In this document: piece by piece, positions 16,383 through 25,594 of the stretch
How the letters are laid out: every line of letters starts with the position of its first letter
Numbering within the stretch: the first letter of the stretch is position 1
Assembly (NCBI GenBank): GCA_023404095.1
Contig: JAEYDD010000041.1
Coordinates: 372,001 to 436,000, forward strand
Reading direction: 5' to 3'
DNA: 64,000 nt
DNA from: Pseudomonadota bacterium
GTDB taxonomy: Bacteria; Pseudomonadota; Alphaproteobacteria; Rhizobiales; Rhizobiaceae
Position numbers and translations under genes: made by a program
Notes under the pieces: generated by a model
The model's input: only the letters and a program-made list of their open reading frames with translations
What the model was told of the DNA's origin: nothing
The model's database searches: none

Positions 16383-17183
16383 TTAAGCCTCCAGGCTCTT
16401 CAGATAGACCGACAGCAGTTGCATCTGCGAGGAAATGCCGAGCTTGCGGTAGACGTTCCTGCGATGAACCTTCACCGTCCCGGTGGAAATTGCCAGCGTC
16501 AGGCCGATTGATTCCGACGAAAAACCCTGCAGCACGAGTTCTACGATCGACGCTTCCCGATCCGTCAGGTTGAGCTTCTGCCAGATCCGGTCGGCCGCGT
16601 TGGCAGGCTCGCGACGGCGTCTGCTGCTCCCCTTCGCAAGCGTATCGAAGCGGCGCGACAGCTCGGGCCACGCCAACCCCACGAAGGCCTCCACGAACGG
16701 CACAACGTCGGCGAGGAGCGCAAACTCGCCTGCCGGAAAGGTCCCGCTTCGCTCGCGCCGCATCAGGGACAGCACCACCGTCACGCCGTCTGGACACGCC
16801 ACGAAGAAACCTGTCTCCTCGGCAAGCTTCGTCTGCGAATAGTAGGTGCGATAGTACTCGGATGAAAAGAAACGGTCCGGGGCCAATTCACGCATCCGAA
16901 ACACGCCGGTCTTGCCCGACCGCGCCGCATGGTAGAACGGATCCAGCAGAAAGGGTCCCGCCTGGTACAGGCTGACGAAGACCTCGTGGTCCTGCGGCCC
17001 GAAGGTGCTGAAGAGATCGATCGGCCGCTCTTTGCCCCGATAGGCGAAGATCACGACGTCGTCAAAACGCACCAGCGCACGCATCGTCTTCATGAACAGC
17101 ATGCCGGCGTCGGAATCCGTCATGCCGCTTTGGCCGAGGCAATCGGCGAGAGCCTGGAAGAGCGATGCAAAATCGACCCGCAT
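16383..17183 (-). CDS. LuxR-family transcriptional regulator
   Basis: This 266-aa protein starts at the ATG giving MRVDFASLFQALADCLG; the longer frame upstream runs through the divergent promoter and is rejected. Residues ~200-266 are a LuxR/FixJ helix-turn-helix (LTDREASIVELVLQGFSS, then ISTGTVKVHRRNVYRKLG). The N-terminal ~190 residues are neither an obvious receiver nor an autoinducer domain. They resemble the effector region of stand-alone LuxR regulators often found beside amine or opine transport operons. It is divergent from the PotABCD-like importer, its probable target. Confidence 0.88.
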   Translation of the reverse strand: MRVDFASLFQALADCLGQSGMTDSDAGMLFMKTMRALVRFDDVVIFAYRGKERPIDLFSTFGPQDHEVFVSLYQAGPFLLDPFYHAARSGKTGVFRMRELAPDRFFSSEYYRTYYSQTKLAEETGFFVACPDGVTVVLSLMRRERSGTFPAGEFALLADVVPFVEAFVGLAWPELSRRFDTLAKGSSRRRREPANAADRIWQKLNLTDREASIVELVLQGFSSESIGLTLAISTGTVKVHRRNVYRKLGISSQMQLLSVYLKSLEA

Positions 17184-17386
17184 GATTGCCCGGCTACTCC
17201 CTGTCCTGCGTCGGGCCCCGCCAATCTTGACGGGACGGATATACTCCTTCCACAGCGGCAAAAGCGAGAAAATACCTCTCACGGGGTATATACCTGAGCC
17301 CCCGTTCCTGACTAGCATCGGAACCAACACAGCGGCAAAGGCGGCCCAAGACCGCCGGCATAACCAACAGACCGCAGGGAACAGAC

Positions 17387-18475
17387 GTGACACCGGCTGC
17401 AAACGACATCGAGTTCCGTTCGGTGAGCAAGCGCTATGGCGCCGTCACCGCCGTCTCGGACATCAATCTCGCCGTCCCGAAGGGCGCTTTCGTCGCCCTT
17501 CTCGGCCCGTCCGGCTGTGGCAAGACGACATGCCTGCGCATGATCGGCGGCTTTGAGCACCCCAGCGAGGGCGAGGTCTACGTCGGCGGCGCTGCGATGA
17601 ATGGCGTGCCGGCCTATCGCCGGCCGGTGAACATGGTTTTCCAGCAATACGCGCTCTTTCCGCATTTCGATGTGGAGAACAACGTAGCCTATGGCCTGAA
17701 ACAGCTGCGCCCCCGGCTTTCCAGGGCGGAGATCGCCCGCCGCGTCGGCGAGGCGCTGGAGATGGTCCGCCTCGGCGGCTATGCCACACGCCGCATCCAC
17801 GAAATGTCCGGCGGCCAGCAGCAGCGCGTGGCACTGGCGCGTGCACTCGTCAACAAGCCGTCCGTGCTGCTGCTCGACGAGCCGCTCGCAGCCCTCGACA
17901 AGAAGCTGCGCACGGCCATGCAATTCGAACTGCAAAGCCTGCAGCGCGACCTCGGCATCACCTTCGTGCTCGTCACCCACGACCAGGAAGAGGCGCTGTC
18001 GATGAGCGACCTCGTCTGCGTGATGAATGCCGGTCGCGTGCGCCAGCTCGCCTCGCCGAAGGAAATCTACGATAATCCCGCCGATCTCTTCGTGGCCGAT
18101 TTCGTCGGCAAGACGAACCGGCTCGCCGCGACCATCGATCCGACCAATGCCAGCGTGACGCTTGCGAACGGCAGGACGCTTGCGACCGCAAAGGCCCGCG
18201 ACCTCAAGGCCGGCGCGGCGGTGCTGGCGCTGCGGCCGGAGGTCGTCCGGCTGACGCGCCCCTCGGGCAGCACCGACGGAGCGCTGCTGCAAGGGACTGT
18301 GACGCACCGCATCTTCCTCGGCTCCTCGGCCGAGTACTCCATCTCCGTACCGGGTCTCGGCGACCTGCTCGTAACCGCCGAACGGCACGGCAGCGAAGAC
18401 AGCGACCTCGTCGAGCCTGGCGAGACGGTCGCGATGAATTTCGATCCCGGGCAAGCGCATATCTTTCCGGCCTGA
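17387..18475 (+). CDS. ABC transporter ATP-binding protein (PotA-like)
   Basis: This 362-aa ATPase starts at GTG with CAGGGA upstream. It has Walker A (GPSGCGKTT), MVFQQYALFPHF, the signature MSGGQQQRVALARAL, LLLDEPLAALD, VTHDQEEALS and a C-terminal TOBE domain from ~275. It energises the importer completed by the genes at 18515, 20179 and 21045. In the PotABCD family the cargo is a polyamine or another cationic or zwitterionic amine. It opens the operon opposite the LuxR regulator. Confidence 0.94.
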   Translation: MTPAANDIEFRSVSKRYGAVTAVSDINLAVPKGAFVALLGPSGCGKTTCLRMIGGFEHPSEGEVYVGGAAMNGVPAYRRPVNMVFQQYALFPHFDVENNVAYGLKQLRPRLSRAEIARRVGEALEMVRLGGYATRRIHEMSGGQQQRVALARALVNKPSVLLLDEPLAALDKKLRTAMQFELQSLQRDLGITFVLVTHDQEEALSMSDLVCVMNAGRVRQLASPKEIYDNPADLFVADFVGKTNRLAATIDPTNASVTLANGRTLATAKARDLKAGAAVLALRPEVVRLTRPSGSTDGALLQGTVTHRIFLGSSAEYSISVPGLGDLLVTAERHGSEDSDLVEPGETVAMNFDPGQAHIFPA

Positions 18476-18514
18476 GGGGAACGGGCCGCCCAATCAAAAG
18501 AAGGGAACAGTGTC

Positions 18515-19678
18515 ATGACAAAATGGTACAGAGAGAATGCTCCGATCAGCGCCGCACGCCTGATGGACGAGCTGATGCGCGTGAAGCGCGGCTCGGTCAG
18601 CCGCAGGCACTTTCTCGGTGTGACCGGTCTCGGCCTCGCCGCAGCCGTCATCGGCGGCCGCCAGCCGGGCGTCTTCGGCTCCACCGCCTATGCCCAGGAT
18701 CTCGGCTCGACCATGTCGCTCGCCACCTGGCCCAACTATCATGATCCGGCGACCTTCGAGGCCTTCACCGAAAAGACCGGCGTCGCCGTAGAGGTGAACG
18801 TCTTCGGCTCCAACGAGGAGATGCTCGCCAAGCTCCAGGCAGGGGGCACCGGCTGGGACCTGTTCGTGCCGACCAACTACACGATTTCCACCTATGCCGG
18901 CCTCGGCCTCATCGACCCGCTCGATCTTGCCCAGGTCCCGAACTTCGACCCGAAGACCCAGAACACCCGCTTCACCGCCGAAGGCACGGTCGACGGCAAG
19001 CTCTATGCGCTGCCAAAGAACTGGGGCACGACCGGCATCGCCTTCAACTCCGAGAAGATCAAGACGCCGATCACCAGCTGGAAGGATTTCTTCGACGTCG
19101 CCATGGGCGAAGGCGACGGCCGCGCCATGGTGCACGACTACCAGCTGACCACCATCGGCAACGCGCTGGTCTCGCTCGGCTATTCCTTCAACTCGATCAA
19201 GCCGGAGGAACTGGCCAAGGCCGAGGAACTGCTGATCAGGGTCAAGCCGCACCTCTATGCCATCAACAGCGACTACCAGCCCTCGATGCGCGCCACCGAC
19301 GCCTGGATGACCATGTGCTGGACCAATGACGGCGCCCAGCTCAACCGAGACATGCCCGAGATCCAGTTCGTCCTCGGCAAGGACGGCGGCGAGATCTGGT
19401 CGGACTTCTACGCGATCCCGACGAGTGCGGCCAACAAGCCGGCCGGCTATGCGCTCCTGAACTTCCTGATGGATCCGGCAGTCGCGGTGAAGGAGCATAT
19501 CGCCAACGGCGCGCCCACCACCGACAGCCGCGTCATGGCCCTGTTGCCGCCGGAGATCACGAGCAACAAGATCGTCTACCCGGACGAGGCCTCGCTGACC
19601 CCGCTCGAATTCGGCGCCGCCGTGACGCTGACCGACCCGGCGCGCGCGGAACTGATGGCGCGGTTCAAGTCGGCGTGA
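18515..19678 (+). CDS. PotD-like substrate-binding protein with Tat signal
   Basis: This 387-aa protein has a twin-arginine motif, SRRHFLG (residues ~29-35), a hydrophobic stretch and an AYA-Q cleavage region near residue 60, so it is probably exported folded. The mature part has the PotD/PotF pattern TWPNYHDPATFEAFTEKTGV, WDLFVPTNYTISTYAGLGL and DGKLYALPKNWGTTGIAFN. Bacterial spermidine/putrescine-binding relatives share this fold, and the pocket may equally hold betaine-type ligands. It follows the ATPase by 39 bp. A 500-bp repeat-bearing gap separates it from the permeases. Confidence 0.91.
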   Translation: MTKWYRENAPISAARLMDELMRVKRGSVSRRHFLGVTGLGLAAAVIGGRQPGVFGSTAYAQDLGSTMSLATWPNYHDPATFEAFTEKTGVAVEVNVFGSNEEMLAKLQAGGTGWDLFVPTNYTISTYAGLGLIDPLDLAQVPNFDPKTQNTRFTAEGTVDGKLYALPKNWGTTGIAFNSEKIKTPITSWKDFFDVAMGEGDGRAMVHDYQLTTIGNALVSLGYSFNSIKPEELAKAEELLIRVKPHLYAINSDYQPSMRATDAWMTMCWTNDGAQLNRDMPEIQFVLGKDGGEIWSDFYAIPTSAANKPAGYALLNFLMDPAVAVKEHIANGAPTTDSRVMALLPPEITSNKIVYPDEASLTPLEFGAAVTLTDPARAELMARFKSA

Positions 19679-19742
19679 GGGCGATGAGGCGGGGCTGATG
19701 GGCAGCGCAGGAGTACAGGGGCCGCGGAAGATGGACAGCGGC

Positions 19743-19994
19743 TGCCCCTCATCTGCCTGCCGGCACCTTCTCACCGCGAGCGGGGAGAAGGTCGATCGCG
19801 GCACTGCCTTGCCCCTATCGAACAGGTGACGGCGTGCCGGGCTGCTCCGGCAGACGCCAGAATGCAACAACGATGGAAGCGCCCCGCAATGGGAGTATCC
19901 CTGAAGCGGGCTTTCCGAAGCTAGCCTTAAAGCAAGGCGGGTCGCCGCAGCTTGTCCCTTCTCCCCGCTTGGCGGCAGCCGGATGAGGGGCAGC
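19743..19994. repeat. RIME-like composite of two inverted palindromic elements
   Basis: TGCCCCTCATCTGCCTGCCGG..TCTCACCGCGAGCGGGGAGAAGG (19743-19791) and its inverse CCCTTCTCCCCGCTTGG..CAGCCGGATGAGGGGCAGC (19956-19994) face each other inside the 500-bp gap between the binding-protein gene and the permease. Each half is a hairpin, and the outer ends form a long inverted repeat. Size, two-palindrome layout and intergenic position match Rhizobium-specific intergenic mosaic elements. The rest of the gap (19679-20178) shows no gene. Confidence 0.75.
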
Positions 19995-20178
19995 GCAAGT
20001 CTGACTTCCAACGCTTCTCCGCGCCAAGGTGAATGGAAGGCGAGCGGCATGCCCGCCGCACCAGTCAACCCCTGCGCAACGACGACCACGACAACGGCAC
20101 CGGCGGCCCGCCGCCGGCACCACCCCTGAGGCCACCCCAACAGGCAACCACGCATCACGCCGAACCCGGAAAGCTTCC

Positions 20179-21045
20179 ATGCCCCTGGCACCGAAAACGA
20201 AACGCAATCTCGTCACGACCGCGCTTTTGGCGCCGTCGGCGCTGTGGCTGTTCGTCTTCCTCGTCCTGCCCTTCGCAGCCATGGTGATCTTTTCCTTCGG
20301 CGAGCGTGCGCCGGCAGGCGGATACCAGCCGGCCTTCACACTCGCCCAGTACGCCAACCTGCCCGCCCGCGCCACGGCCTTCTGGAACACGCTGATCCTC
20401 GCACCCGTGGGCGCCTTCGTCTGCCTGCTCGTCGCCTATCCGGCGGCCTACTATCTCGCGGTGAAGGCCGACCCGCGTTACCGGCTGATGCTGGTCTCGC
20501 TGGTGGTCGTGCCCTTCTGGACGAGCCTGCTCGTGCGCACCTACGCCTGGATGTACATCCTCGGCTCGCGTGGCATCCCCAATCTGCTCTCGATGATCGG
20601 CATCGAGGACGTGCGCATGCTGAACACGCCGGGCGCCGTCCTGCTCGGCATCGTCTACGGCTACCTGCCGCTGATGATCATGCCGATCTATGTCAGCCTG
20701 GAAAAACTCGACCGACGCCTGCTGGAGGCCTCCGCCGACCTCGGCGCCAGGCCGGTCTCGACCTTCTTCTCCGTCACCCTGCCGCTGTCGCTGCCGGGCG
20801 TGATGACCGGCGTGGCGCTCGTCACCATCCTGCTTCTCGGCGAATACCTGATCCCGCAGTTGCTGGGCGGCGGCAAGGTGTTCTTCATCGGCAATGCGCT
20901 GGTGGACCTGTTCCTGCAGTCGCGCAACTGGCCATTCGGCTCGGCGATCGCCGTCACGCTGGTGCTCGTCGTCGTCGTCGTGCTGATGCTGGCGATGCGG
21001 ATCGCCTGGAAGATCTCCGGCTCCAGACAGGTGGATCTCGTCTGA
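20179..21045 (+). CDS. ABC transporter permease (PotB-like)
   Basis: This 288-aa membrane protein starts at the ATG giving MPLAPKTKRNLV, with GGAAAG five bases upstream; the longer frame runs into the repeat element. It has about six helices, LLVRTYAWMYILG, and the EAA loop LEASADLGARPVSTFFSVTL, all typical of PotB/PotH. It pairs with the next gene, whose ATG shares its last A with this stop codon (TGATG). Confidence 0.93.
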   Translation: MPLAPKTKRNLVTTALLAPSALWLFVFLVLPFAAMVIFSFGERAPAGGYQPAFTLAQYANLPARATAFWNTLILAPVGAFVCLLVAYPAAYYLAVKADPRYRLMLVSLVVVPFWTSLLVRTYAWMYILGSRGIPNLLSMIGIEDVRMLNTPGAVLLGIVYGYLPLMIMPIYVSLEKLDRRLLEASADLGARPVSTFFSVTLPLSLPGVMTGVALVTILLLGEYLIPQLLGGGKVFFIGNALVDLFLQSRNWPFGSAIAVTLVLVVVVVLMLAMRIAWKISGSRQVDLV

Positions 21046-21863
21046 TGCGCACCCTGATGACCGCCGTCTATGTGTTCCTCTACGCGCCGATCGCGCTGGT
21101 GGTGCTGTTCTCCTTCAACGCCGGCCGCAGCGCCAGCGAGTTCACCGGCTTCTCGCTCCAGTGGTACGGCCGTGCGCTGAACAACACCTTCCTGATCACG
21201 GCCCTCCAGAACAGCCTCGTCATCGCCTTTACCAGCGCCGTCCTTGCCGCCGTCTTCGGCACGATGGCCGCCCTCGGCATGCAGCGGCTCGGTCCGCGAA
21301 CGCGCGCGGTGTTCGAGGGGCTGATGGCGGCGGCGATCGTCGTGCCCGGCGTCGTCATCGGGATTGCAACGCTCGTCGCCCTCGTCGCCGTCTTCGGCGC
21401 GATCAATCCGGCAATCGCCAGTCTCTGGCCGGGCGAGCGCCCGCCGCAGTTCGGCCTCGGCTACGGCTCGATCATCGCAGCCCACGGCCTCTTCACCATG
21501 GCGCTGGTGGCCATGATCGTGAAGGCGCGGATCGCAAGCCTCGGGCGCGATATCGTCGAGGCCTCGGCCGATCTCTACGCCACGCCCTGGACGACCTTCC
21601 ACCAGATCGTGCTGCCGCAGATCCTGCCCTCGGTGCTGGCCGGCTTCCTGCTCGCCTTCACCTTCTCCTTCGACGATTTCATCGTCGCCTTCTTCGTTGC
21701 CGGCTCGAAGACGACGCTGCCGATCTACGTCTTCGCCTCGATCCGCCGCGGCGTGACGCCGGAGATCAACGCGGTCGCGGCCATGGTGCTGGTCGCCTCG
21801 CTCATCCTCATTCTCGCCGCACGGGTGCTGATGCGCGAGAGGAAAACGAAAAGCACCGAATAG
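21045..21863 (+). CDS. ABC transporter permease (PotC-like)
   Basis: This 272-aa permease begins MRTLMTAVYVFLYAPIALVV and has the PotC/PotI sequence FSFNAGRSASEFTGFSLQWYG. The EAA loop is VEASADLYATPWTTFHQIVL, followed by FSFDDFIVAFFVAG. The start overlaps the upstream stop as TGATG, indicating coupled translation of the two channel subunits. An SDR gene follows after 23 bp. Confidence 0.93.
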   Translation: MRTLMTAVYVFLYAPIALVVLFSFNAGRSASEFTGFSLQWYGRALNNTFLITALQNSLVIAFTSAVLAAVFGTMAALGMQRLGPRTRAVFEGLMAAAIVVPGVVIGIATLVALVAVFGAINPAIASLWPGERPPQFGLGYGSIIAAHGLFTMALVAMIVKARIASLGRDIVEASADLYATPWTTFHQIVLPQILPSVLAGFLLAFTFSFDDFIVAFFVAGSKTTLPIYVFASIRRGVTPEINAVAAMVLVASLILILAARVLMRERKTKSTE

Positions 21864-21886
21864 ACAGTCACTGGGGAGTGAAAAAG

Positions 21887-22648
21887 ATGATCCTGAAGGA
21901 ACAGGTCGCCATCGTCACCGGTGGCGGCTCCGGCATCGGCCGCGCCGGGGCAAAGATCATGGCGCGCGAGGGCGCCGTCGTCGTCGTGGCCGACCGCGAT
22001 GCGGCAGGCGCGACTGAGACGGTGAACGCCATCGTTGCCGAAGGAGGCCGGGCCGAAGCGCAGGTTCTCGACGTCACTGACGACGCGGCGGTGGAGGCGA
22101 TGATCACGGACGTCCTCACCCGCTTCGGGCGCATCGATATCCTCCACAATCACGCCGGCGCGCAGGTGGAAGGCGATCTGGAGCAGGTTTCGATCGACGG
22201 TTTCGACCGGTCCTGGGACCTGAACGTGCGCGCCCATTTCATCGCCACCCGGCTGGTGGTGCCTGCGATGAAACGGCAGGGCAAGGGCGTCATCCTCAAC
22301 ACGTCGTCGTCCTCCGGCATCCTCTTTGACCGCGAGATGATCGCCTACACGACCACCAAGCACGCAGTGATCGCCATGACGAAGCAGATGGCCGGCGACT
22401 ACGCCCGGTCAGGCATCCGCGTCAACGCACTCTGCCCCGGCTGGGTCGACACCCCCTTCAACGCCCCCTTCATCGCCCAGATGGGCGGCCGCGACGCGAT
22501 CGAGGCCTACGTGCGCGACAAGGTGCCGATGGGCCGCTGGGCCGACGTCTCGGAGATCGCCGAGCCGATCCTCTTCCTCGTCTCCGACCGCTCCAGCTAC
22601 ATGACCGGCCAGGCGCTGGTGGTGGACGGGGGAGAGACGGTGGTATGA
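21887..22648 (+). CDS. Short-chain dehydrogenase/reductase
   Basis: This 253-aa classical SDR has TGGGSGIG (residues 11-18) for NAD(P), the catalytic YTTTK and the late CPGWVDTPFNAPF segment. The usual NNAG is HNHAG. The ATG at 21887 has GGGGAG eight bases upstream and is 23 bp after the last permease, so it is probably co-transcribed with the PotABCD-like importer and acts on the imported compound. Oxidation of a secondary alcohol or hydroxy acid is likely; the substrate is unknown. Confidence 0.9.
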   Translation: MILKEQVAIVTGGGSGIGRAGAKIMAREGAVVVVADRDAAGATETVNAIVAEGGRAEAQVLDVTDDAAVEAMITDVLTRFGRIDILHNHAGAQVEGDLEQVSIDGFDRSWDLNVRAHFIATRLVVPAMKRQGKGVILNTSSSSGILFDREMIAYTTTKHAVIAMTKQMAGDYARSGIRVNALCPGWVDTPFNAPFIAQMGGRDAIEAYVRDKVPMGRWADVSEIAEPILFLVSDRSSYMTGQALVVDGGETVV

Positions 22649-22736
22649 GGGGGCGGCACTCCGGCACGCCGCGTGCCACGCTGTGGCAGAGTGCTGTCTG
22701 CGTTCCGACATATGTCGCCGGAACGCCCCTCCTACC

Positions 22737-22849
22737 GTCATGCCGGACACGATCCGGCATCCAGCCGCGCAAGTCCTTGCGCGATAAAGCACTTTTTGCG
22801 TCGCGGACGCGACGCTGCTGGACCCCGGATCAAGTCCGGGGTGACGGAG
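22737..22849. repeat. Dispersed intergenic repeat, family 2, copy A
   Basis: GTCATGCCGGACACGATCC..GGCATCCAGC opens the element, followed by GCGCAAGTCCTTGCGCG, and CCCCGGATCAAGTCCGGGGTGACGG closes it. The ends are inverted versions of each other. A second copy lies at 51808-51919. The gap 22649-22939 also has a palindrome CGTTCCGACATATGTCGCCGGAACG-like (22701-22725) that could end the SDR transcript. Confidence 0.75.
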
Positions 22850-22939
22850 AAATTTGACAGCGGTATCCAACAGTCATCCGTCCGACAGGCGAAGGCCCGA
22901 GCCTTCCGCAATTCCCTTCCCCTGCCTGCGCAATGCAGG

Positions 22940-23569
22940 CTAAGCGACGATCAGCAGAAGCCCCGTCGCTGCCAGCACCGCCGTCCAGACGAGATCGAGA
23001 TTGACCCAGCCGCTGCGCAGGATCCCGAGGCCGACGAAGCGGTAGACGGCGAAGGCGGCGCCGGCCGTGGCGGCCAGCATGGCGGCCGTGTGGACGCCGA
23101 CGGCGGCAAGCGCCGTTGCCGCAGACCCGCCCGCGTCGATGCCGGCGAGTGGTCCGTCCGTGACACAGAGCGGCATCAGCGCCGGGAGCACCATCAGGCC
23201 CGCGCCATGCGCCGTCGCCATCAGGAACGACCAGACCGCGAGCCCGGCAAGCCCGGTCGTCATGCCGATCCGTACGCGGCGCCGGTGTCCGTAGAGGACG
23301 TGAACGACCGCCCAGCCGATCAGCATCGCCCCGGTGACGGCACGCAATATCGCCGGTTCGACCACCAGTCCCGCCATGATCAGCACGCCCGCCACCGCTG
23401 CAATCGAGGCCGCATGCCCGATCGCGATCGCCGGCACCGCGCGAGCCACCGCCGCTGCACTGCCGCGATGGACGCCGAGCGCCACGGCAAACAGCCAGCC
23501 CATTGCCGGGTTCAGCCCGTGGAAGGCCCCGAGCCCCGCAAGCATCAGCCACGGCCAGAGTGTGTCCAT
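22940..23569 (-). CDS. Uncharacterised integral membrane protein linked to SBP56
   Basis: This 209-aa protein consists almost entirely of hydrophobic helices (six or seven), with FHGLNPAMGWLFAVALG near the N-terminus and a mid-protein AHGAGLMVLPAL. The HG-x-NP motif in the first helix recalls the helical His motifs of nickel/cobalt and UreH-type transporters, but the similarity is short. It ends the minus-strand series, 162 bp after the SBP56 gene. A role in metal or sulfur-compound transport serving SBP56 is a guess from position. The family has no assigned function that I recognise. Confidence 0.75.
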   Translation of the reverse strand: MDTLWPWLMLAGLGAFHGLNPAMGWLFAVALGVHRGSAAAVARAVPAIAIGHAASIAAVAGVLIMAGLVVEPAILRAVTGAMLIGWAVVHVLYGHRRRVRIGMTTGLAGLAVWSFLMATAHGAGLMVLPALMPLCVTDGPLAGIDAGGSAATALAAVGVHTAAMLAATAGAAFAVYRFVGLGILRSGWVNLDLVWTAVLAATGLLLIVA

Positions 23570-23731
23570 GATCGCCTCATCGCGTTTCGTCCCGTCCTCG
23601 GCGGCTCATCCGTTCAGGCGTCGCTTCCTGCAGGTCCATACAGGCCATCAGGTATCCTTCGCGGCGCCTTCGAGCCGTCGCGGCCTCTGCCGACGGCAAC
23701 CGGGACAGGAGCGATCGCCCCCGCCTTCCTC

Positions 23732-25138
23732 TTACGGATAGCAGTAGGAATCCGACGAGCAGTCGCCGCCCTGCAGGCGCACCTGGTGCGGTCGGTGGGA
23801 CTTCGGCCATTCGACGAAGAACTTTTCGTCGAACGCGATGCCGCCGTCCGGACCCGCATCGAGCTTCACCATCCACCCGTCGATGCCTTCGGGATAGAAC
23901 TGCTCGTCGATCGCGCCATAAAGCGAATTGGTGAAATAGATGCGCTTGCCGTCGCGGCTGACCTCCACCATCTGCGGCCCGCCATTGAGCGCGCCGTTTC
24001 TCGCGCCCGGATGGCTGGCGCGCGATACGATGCCGCCGATCCGCACCTTCCCCGTCTGCTTCGGCTGGAAGGGGTCGGAAACGTCGAACTGCAGGAGATC
24101 GCCCGTGCCCCAGCACGACACGTATAGGAAGCGGTCGTCCATGGAGAGGTCGATGTCGGTGACGAGCGGCGGCACCGCGCCGAAACCCTTCAGCATCGGC
24201 GGCAGCACGTCCGCCTCCGCCGGCTCCGCCGGAATATCGACCACCTTCGTCACCGCCCATGTGTCGCCGTCACGATGCCAGACCCAGATGGAGGAGGAAA
24301 GGTCCTCCAGGCACACGACCGCATTGACGAAGCCATAGGCCTTGGTCGGATCATGGGCGGGCCGAAGCTCGAAGACGAGCTGGTACTTGTCACCGAAATC
24401 GATCGTCTGCAGGTGCTTGCGCTTGTGCAGGTCCCAGAAATGCAGGCGCCTTCCGTATTTCGCACCGAGCAGGATTTCCGGGACGAGCCCGTTTTCGAAC
24501 GTGTCGGGCGTGCCCCATTCGCTGGTCACCAGCGTGTCGTGGCCGAGATGCCACCAGACGTCGTAGGAGAGTTGTTGCGGCCCGCGGTCCATCTCCCATC
24601 TGCCGCGGACCTCGAAGGTCTCGTGGTCCATCAGGAACACCCCGCCGGGCGCCTTGCCCTCGGCATTGCCGAGGGCTGCGACGTAAATCCCTTCCGGCCC
24701 GCAATGGACCGTGTGGGGCCGTGTATAGCCGGCGCGTTCGGCGACCTCCGCAGGCTCCACCACCCTGGCGATCGTCGGCCGCCGCGGGTCGGGCTTGGTA
24801 TCGACGATATGGATGCGCGACGATCGCAGGCCGGGCACGACCAGATAGCGCCGCTCGGCATGCGGATGCGGCGCATTCGGGCAGAGGCACGAGGAACAGG
24901 CGTTCCAGCCGAAATGATGCAGTTCGTCGCCGACGTTCGGCATCGCCAACGAATGGACGATCTTGCCATAGGTCGCAGACGTGGGATCGACGTCGACGAC
25001 GGCGAGCTCGTCCGGCACCTGCCGCGACGGATCGAAGGCTGCGACATAGGCGAGCGTTTCGGGCTCCGCCTTCATCGCCATGCGGGGCGACGGATAGAAG
25101 CTCGGATCGGGTTTCCAGGTTCCAAGGGAAGTTGCCAT
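23732..25138 (-). CDS. SBP56-family protein (selenium-binding / methanethiol oxidase)
   Basis: This 468-aa protein spans the full SBP56 family length. Hallmarks are DELHHFGWNACSSCLCPN (residues ~71-88), RPHTVHCGPEGIYVAALG, SEWGTP, DDRFLYVSCWGTGDL and the C-terminal QGGDCSSDSYCYP. In bacteria and humans, members oxidise methanethiol to formaldehyde, hydrogen peroxide and hydrogen sulfide using copper; the conserved Cys and His residues fit this. It lies downstream of a DUF917/S-methyl-thiohydantoin desulfurase-family operon on the same strand, which would supply methanethiol. The 455-bp gap before it allows its own promoter. Confidence 0.92.
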   Translation of the reverse strand: MATSLGTWKPDPSFYPSPRMAMKAEPETLAYVAAFDPSRQVPDELAVVDVDPTSATYGKIVHSLAMPNVGDELHHFGWNACSSCLCPNAPHPHAERRYLVVPGLRSSRIHIVDTKPDPRRPTIARVVEPAEVAERAGYTRPHTVHCGPEGIYVAALGNAEGKAPGGVFLMDHETFEVRGRWEMDRGPQQLSYDVWWHLGHDTLVTSEWGTPDTFENGLVPEILLGAKYGRRLHFWDLHKRKHLQTIDFGDKYQLVFELRPAHDPTKAYGFVNAVVCLEDLSSSIWVWHRDGDTWAVTKVVDIPAEPAEADVLPPMLKGFGAVPPLVTDIDLSMDDRFLYVSCWGTGDLLQFDVSDPFQPKQTGKVRIGGIVSRASHPGARNGALNGGPQMVEVSRDGKRIYFTNSLYGAIDEQFYPEGIDGWMVKLDAGPDGGIAFDEKFFVEWPKSHRPHQVRLQGGDCSSDSYCYP

Positions 25139-25594
25139 GTGAAGTGCTCCTGCGTTGCTGGACGACTTCAGATGTGTGCCTCGCCGTTACCGGCGGATGG
25201 CTGGGGGCGCGCGCGGTGGGCGCCATGCTGGCAAGGCCCAGCGAGACGCCGGCGCCGCATTCAGAGCAGTATAAGGAACCGCGGGTTCATCGTTCCCAGC
25301 CTCACATCCTGCCAGAGAATGCATCAAATGTGCAGCCGTTTCTGTCGCACGCCTTGTGGGACCACCAGGCCGCGGCGCGCAGCAGGCGCACAAGCCTGTG
25401 CATCCGCGGCGTAAGCATCGCCATGCGGTGCCGGCGCAACGTTCCATTCAACGGCGGATGACGGAGAGCGACGCCGGGCGCATTCTTCGCTCTCCTCTCC
25501 AGGTCATGTCACCGAGCAGCGATGCCGCCCGGCGATTGCGCCTCCAAGGCCTCCCTCGGCGGACGTTCCGGAGACGAGCGTCGATCGCGCAGTG
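25139..25594. other. Intergenic region upstream of SBP56 gene
   Basis: No gene is supported in these 456 bases. A possible 86-codon minus-strand frame is rich in Cys, Arg and Pro and looks like noncoding GC-rich sequence. The segment probably holds the SBP56 promoter, but I see no clear boxes. Confidence 0.55.

Noticed and set aside
20244..21863. A 539-residue PotC-like protein
   Set aside because: The first 267 codons are out-of-frame translation of the PotB gene; the real start is the TGATG overlap at 21045.
25187..25447. Small Cys/Arg-rich minus-strand protein upstream of SBP56
   Set aside because: No ribosome-binding site, motif or plausible composition; probably noncoding.
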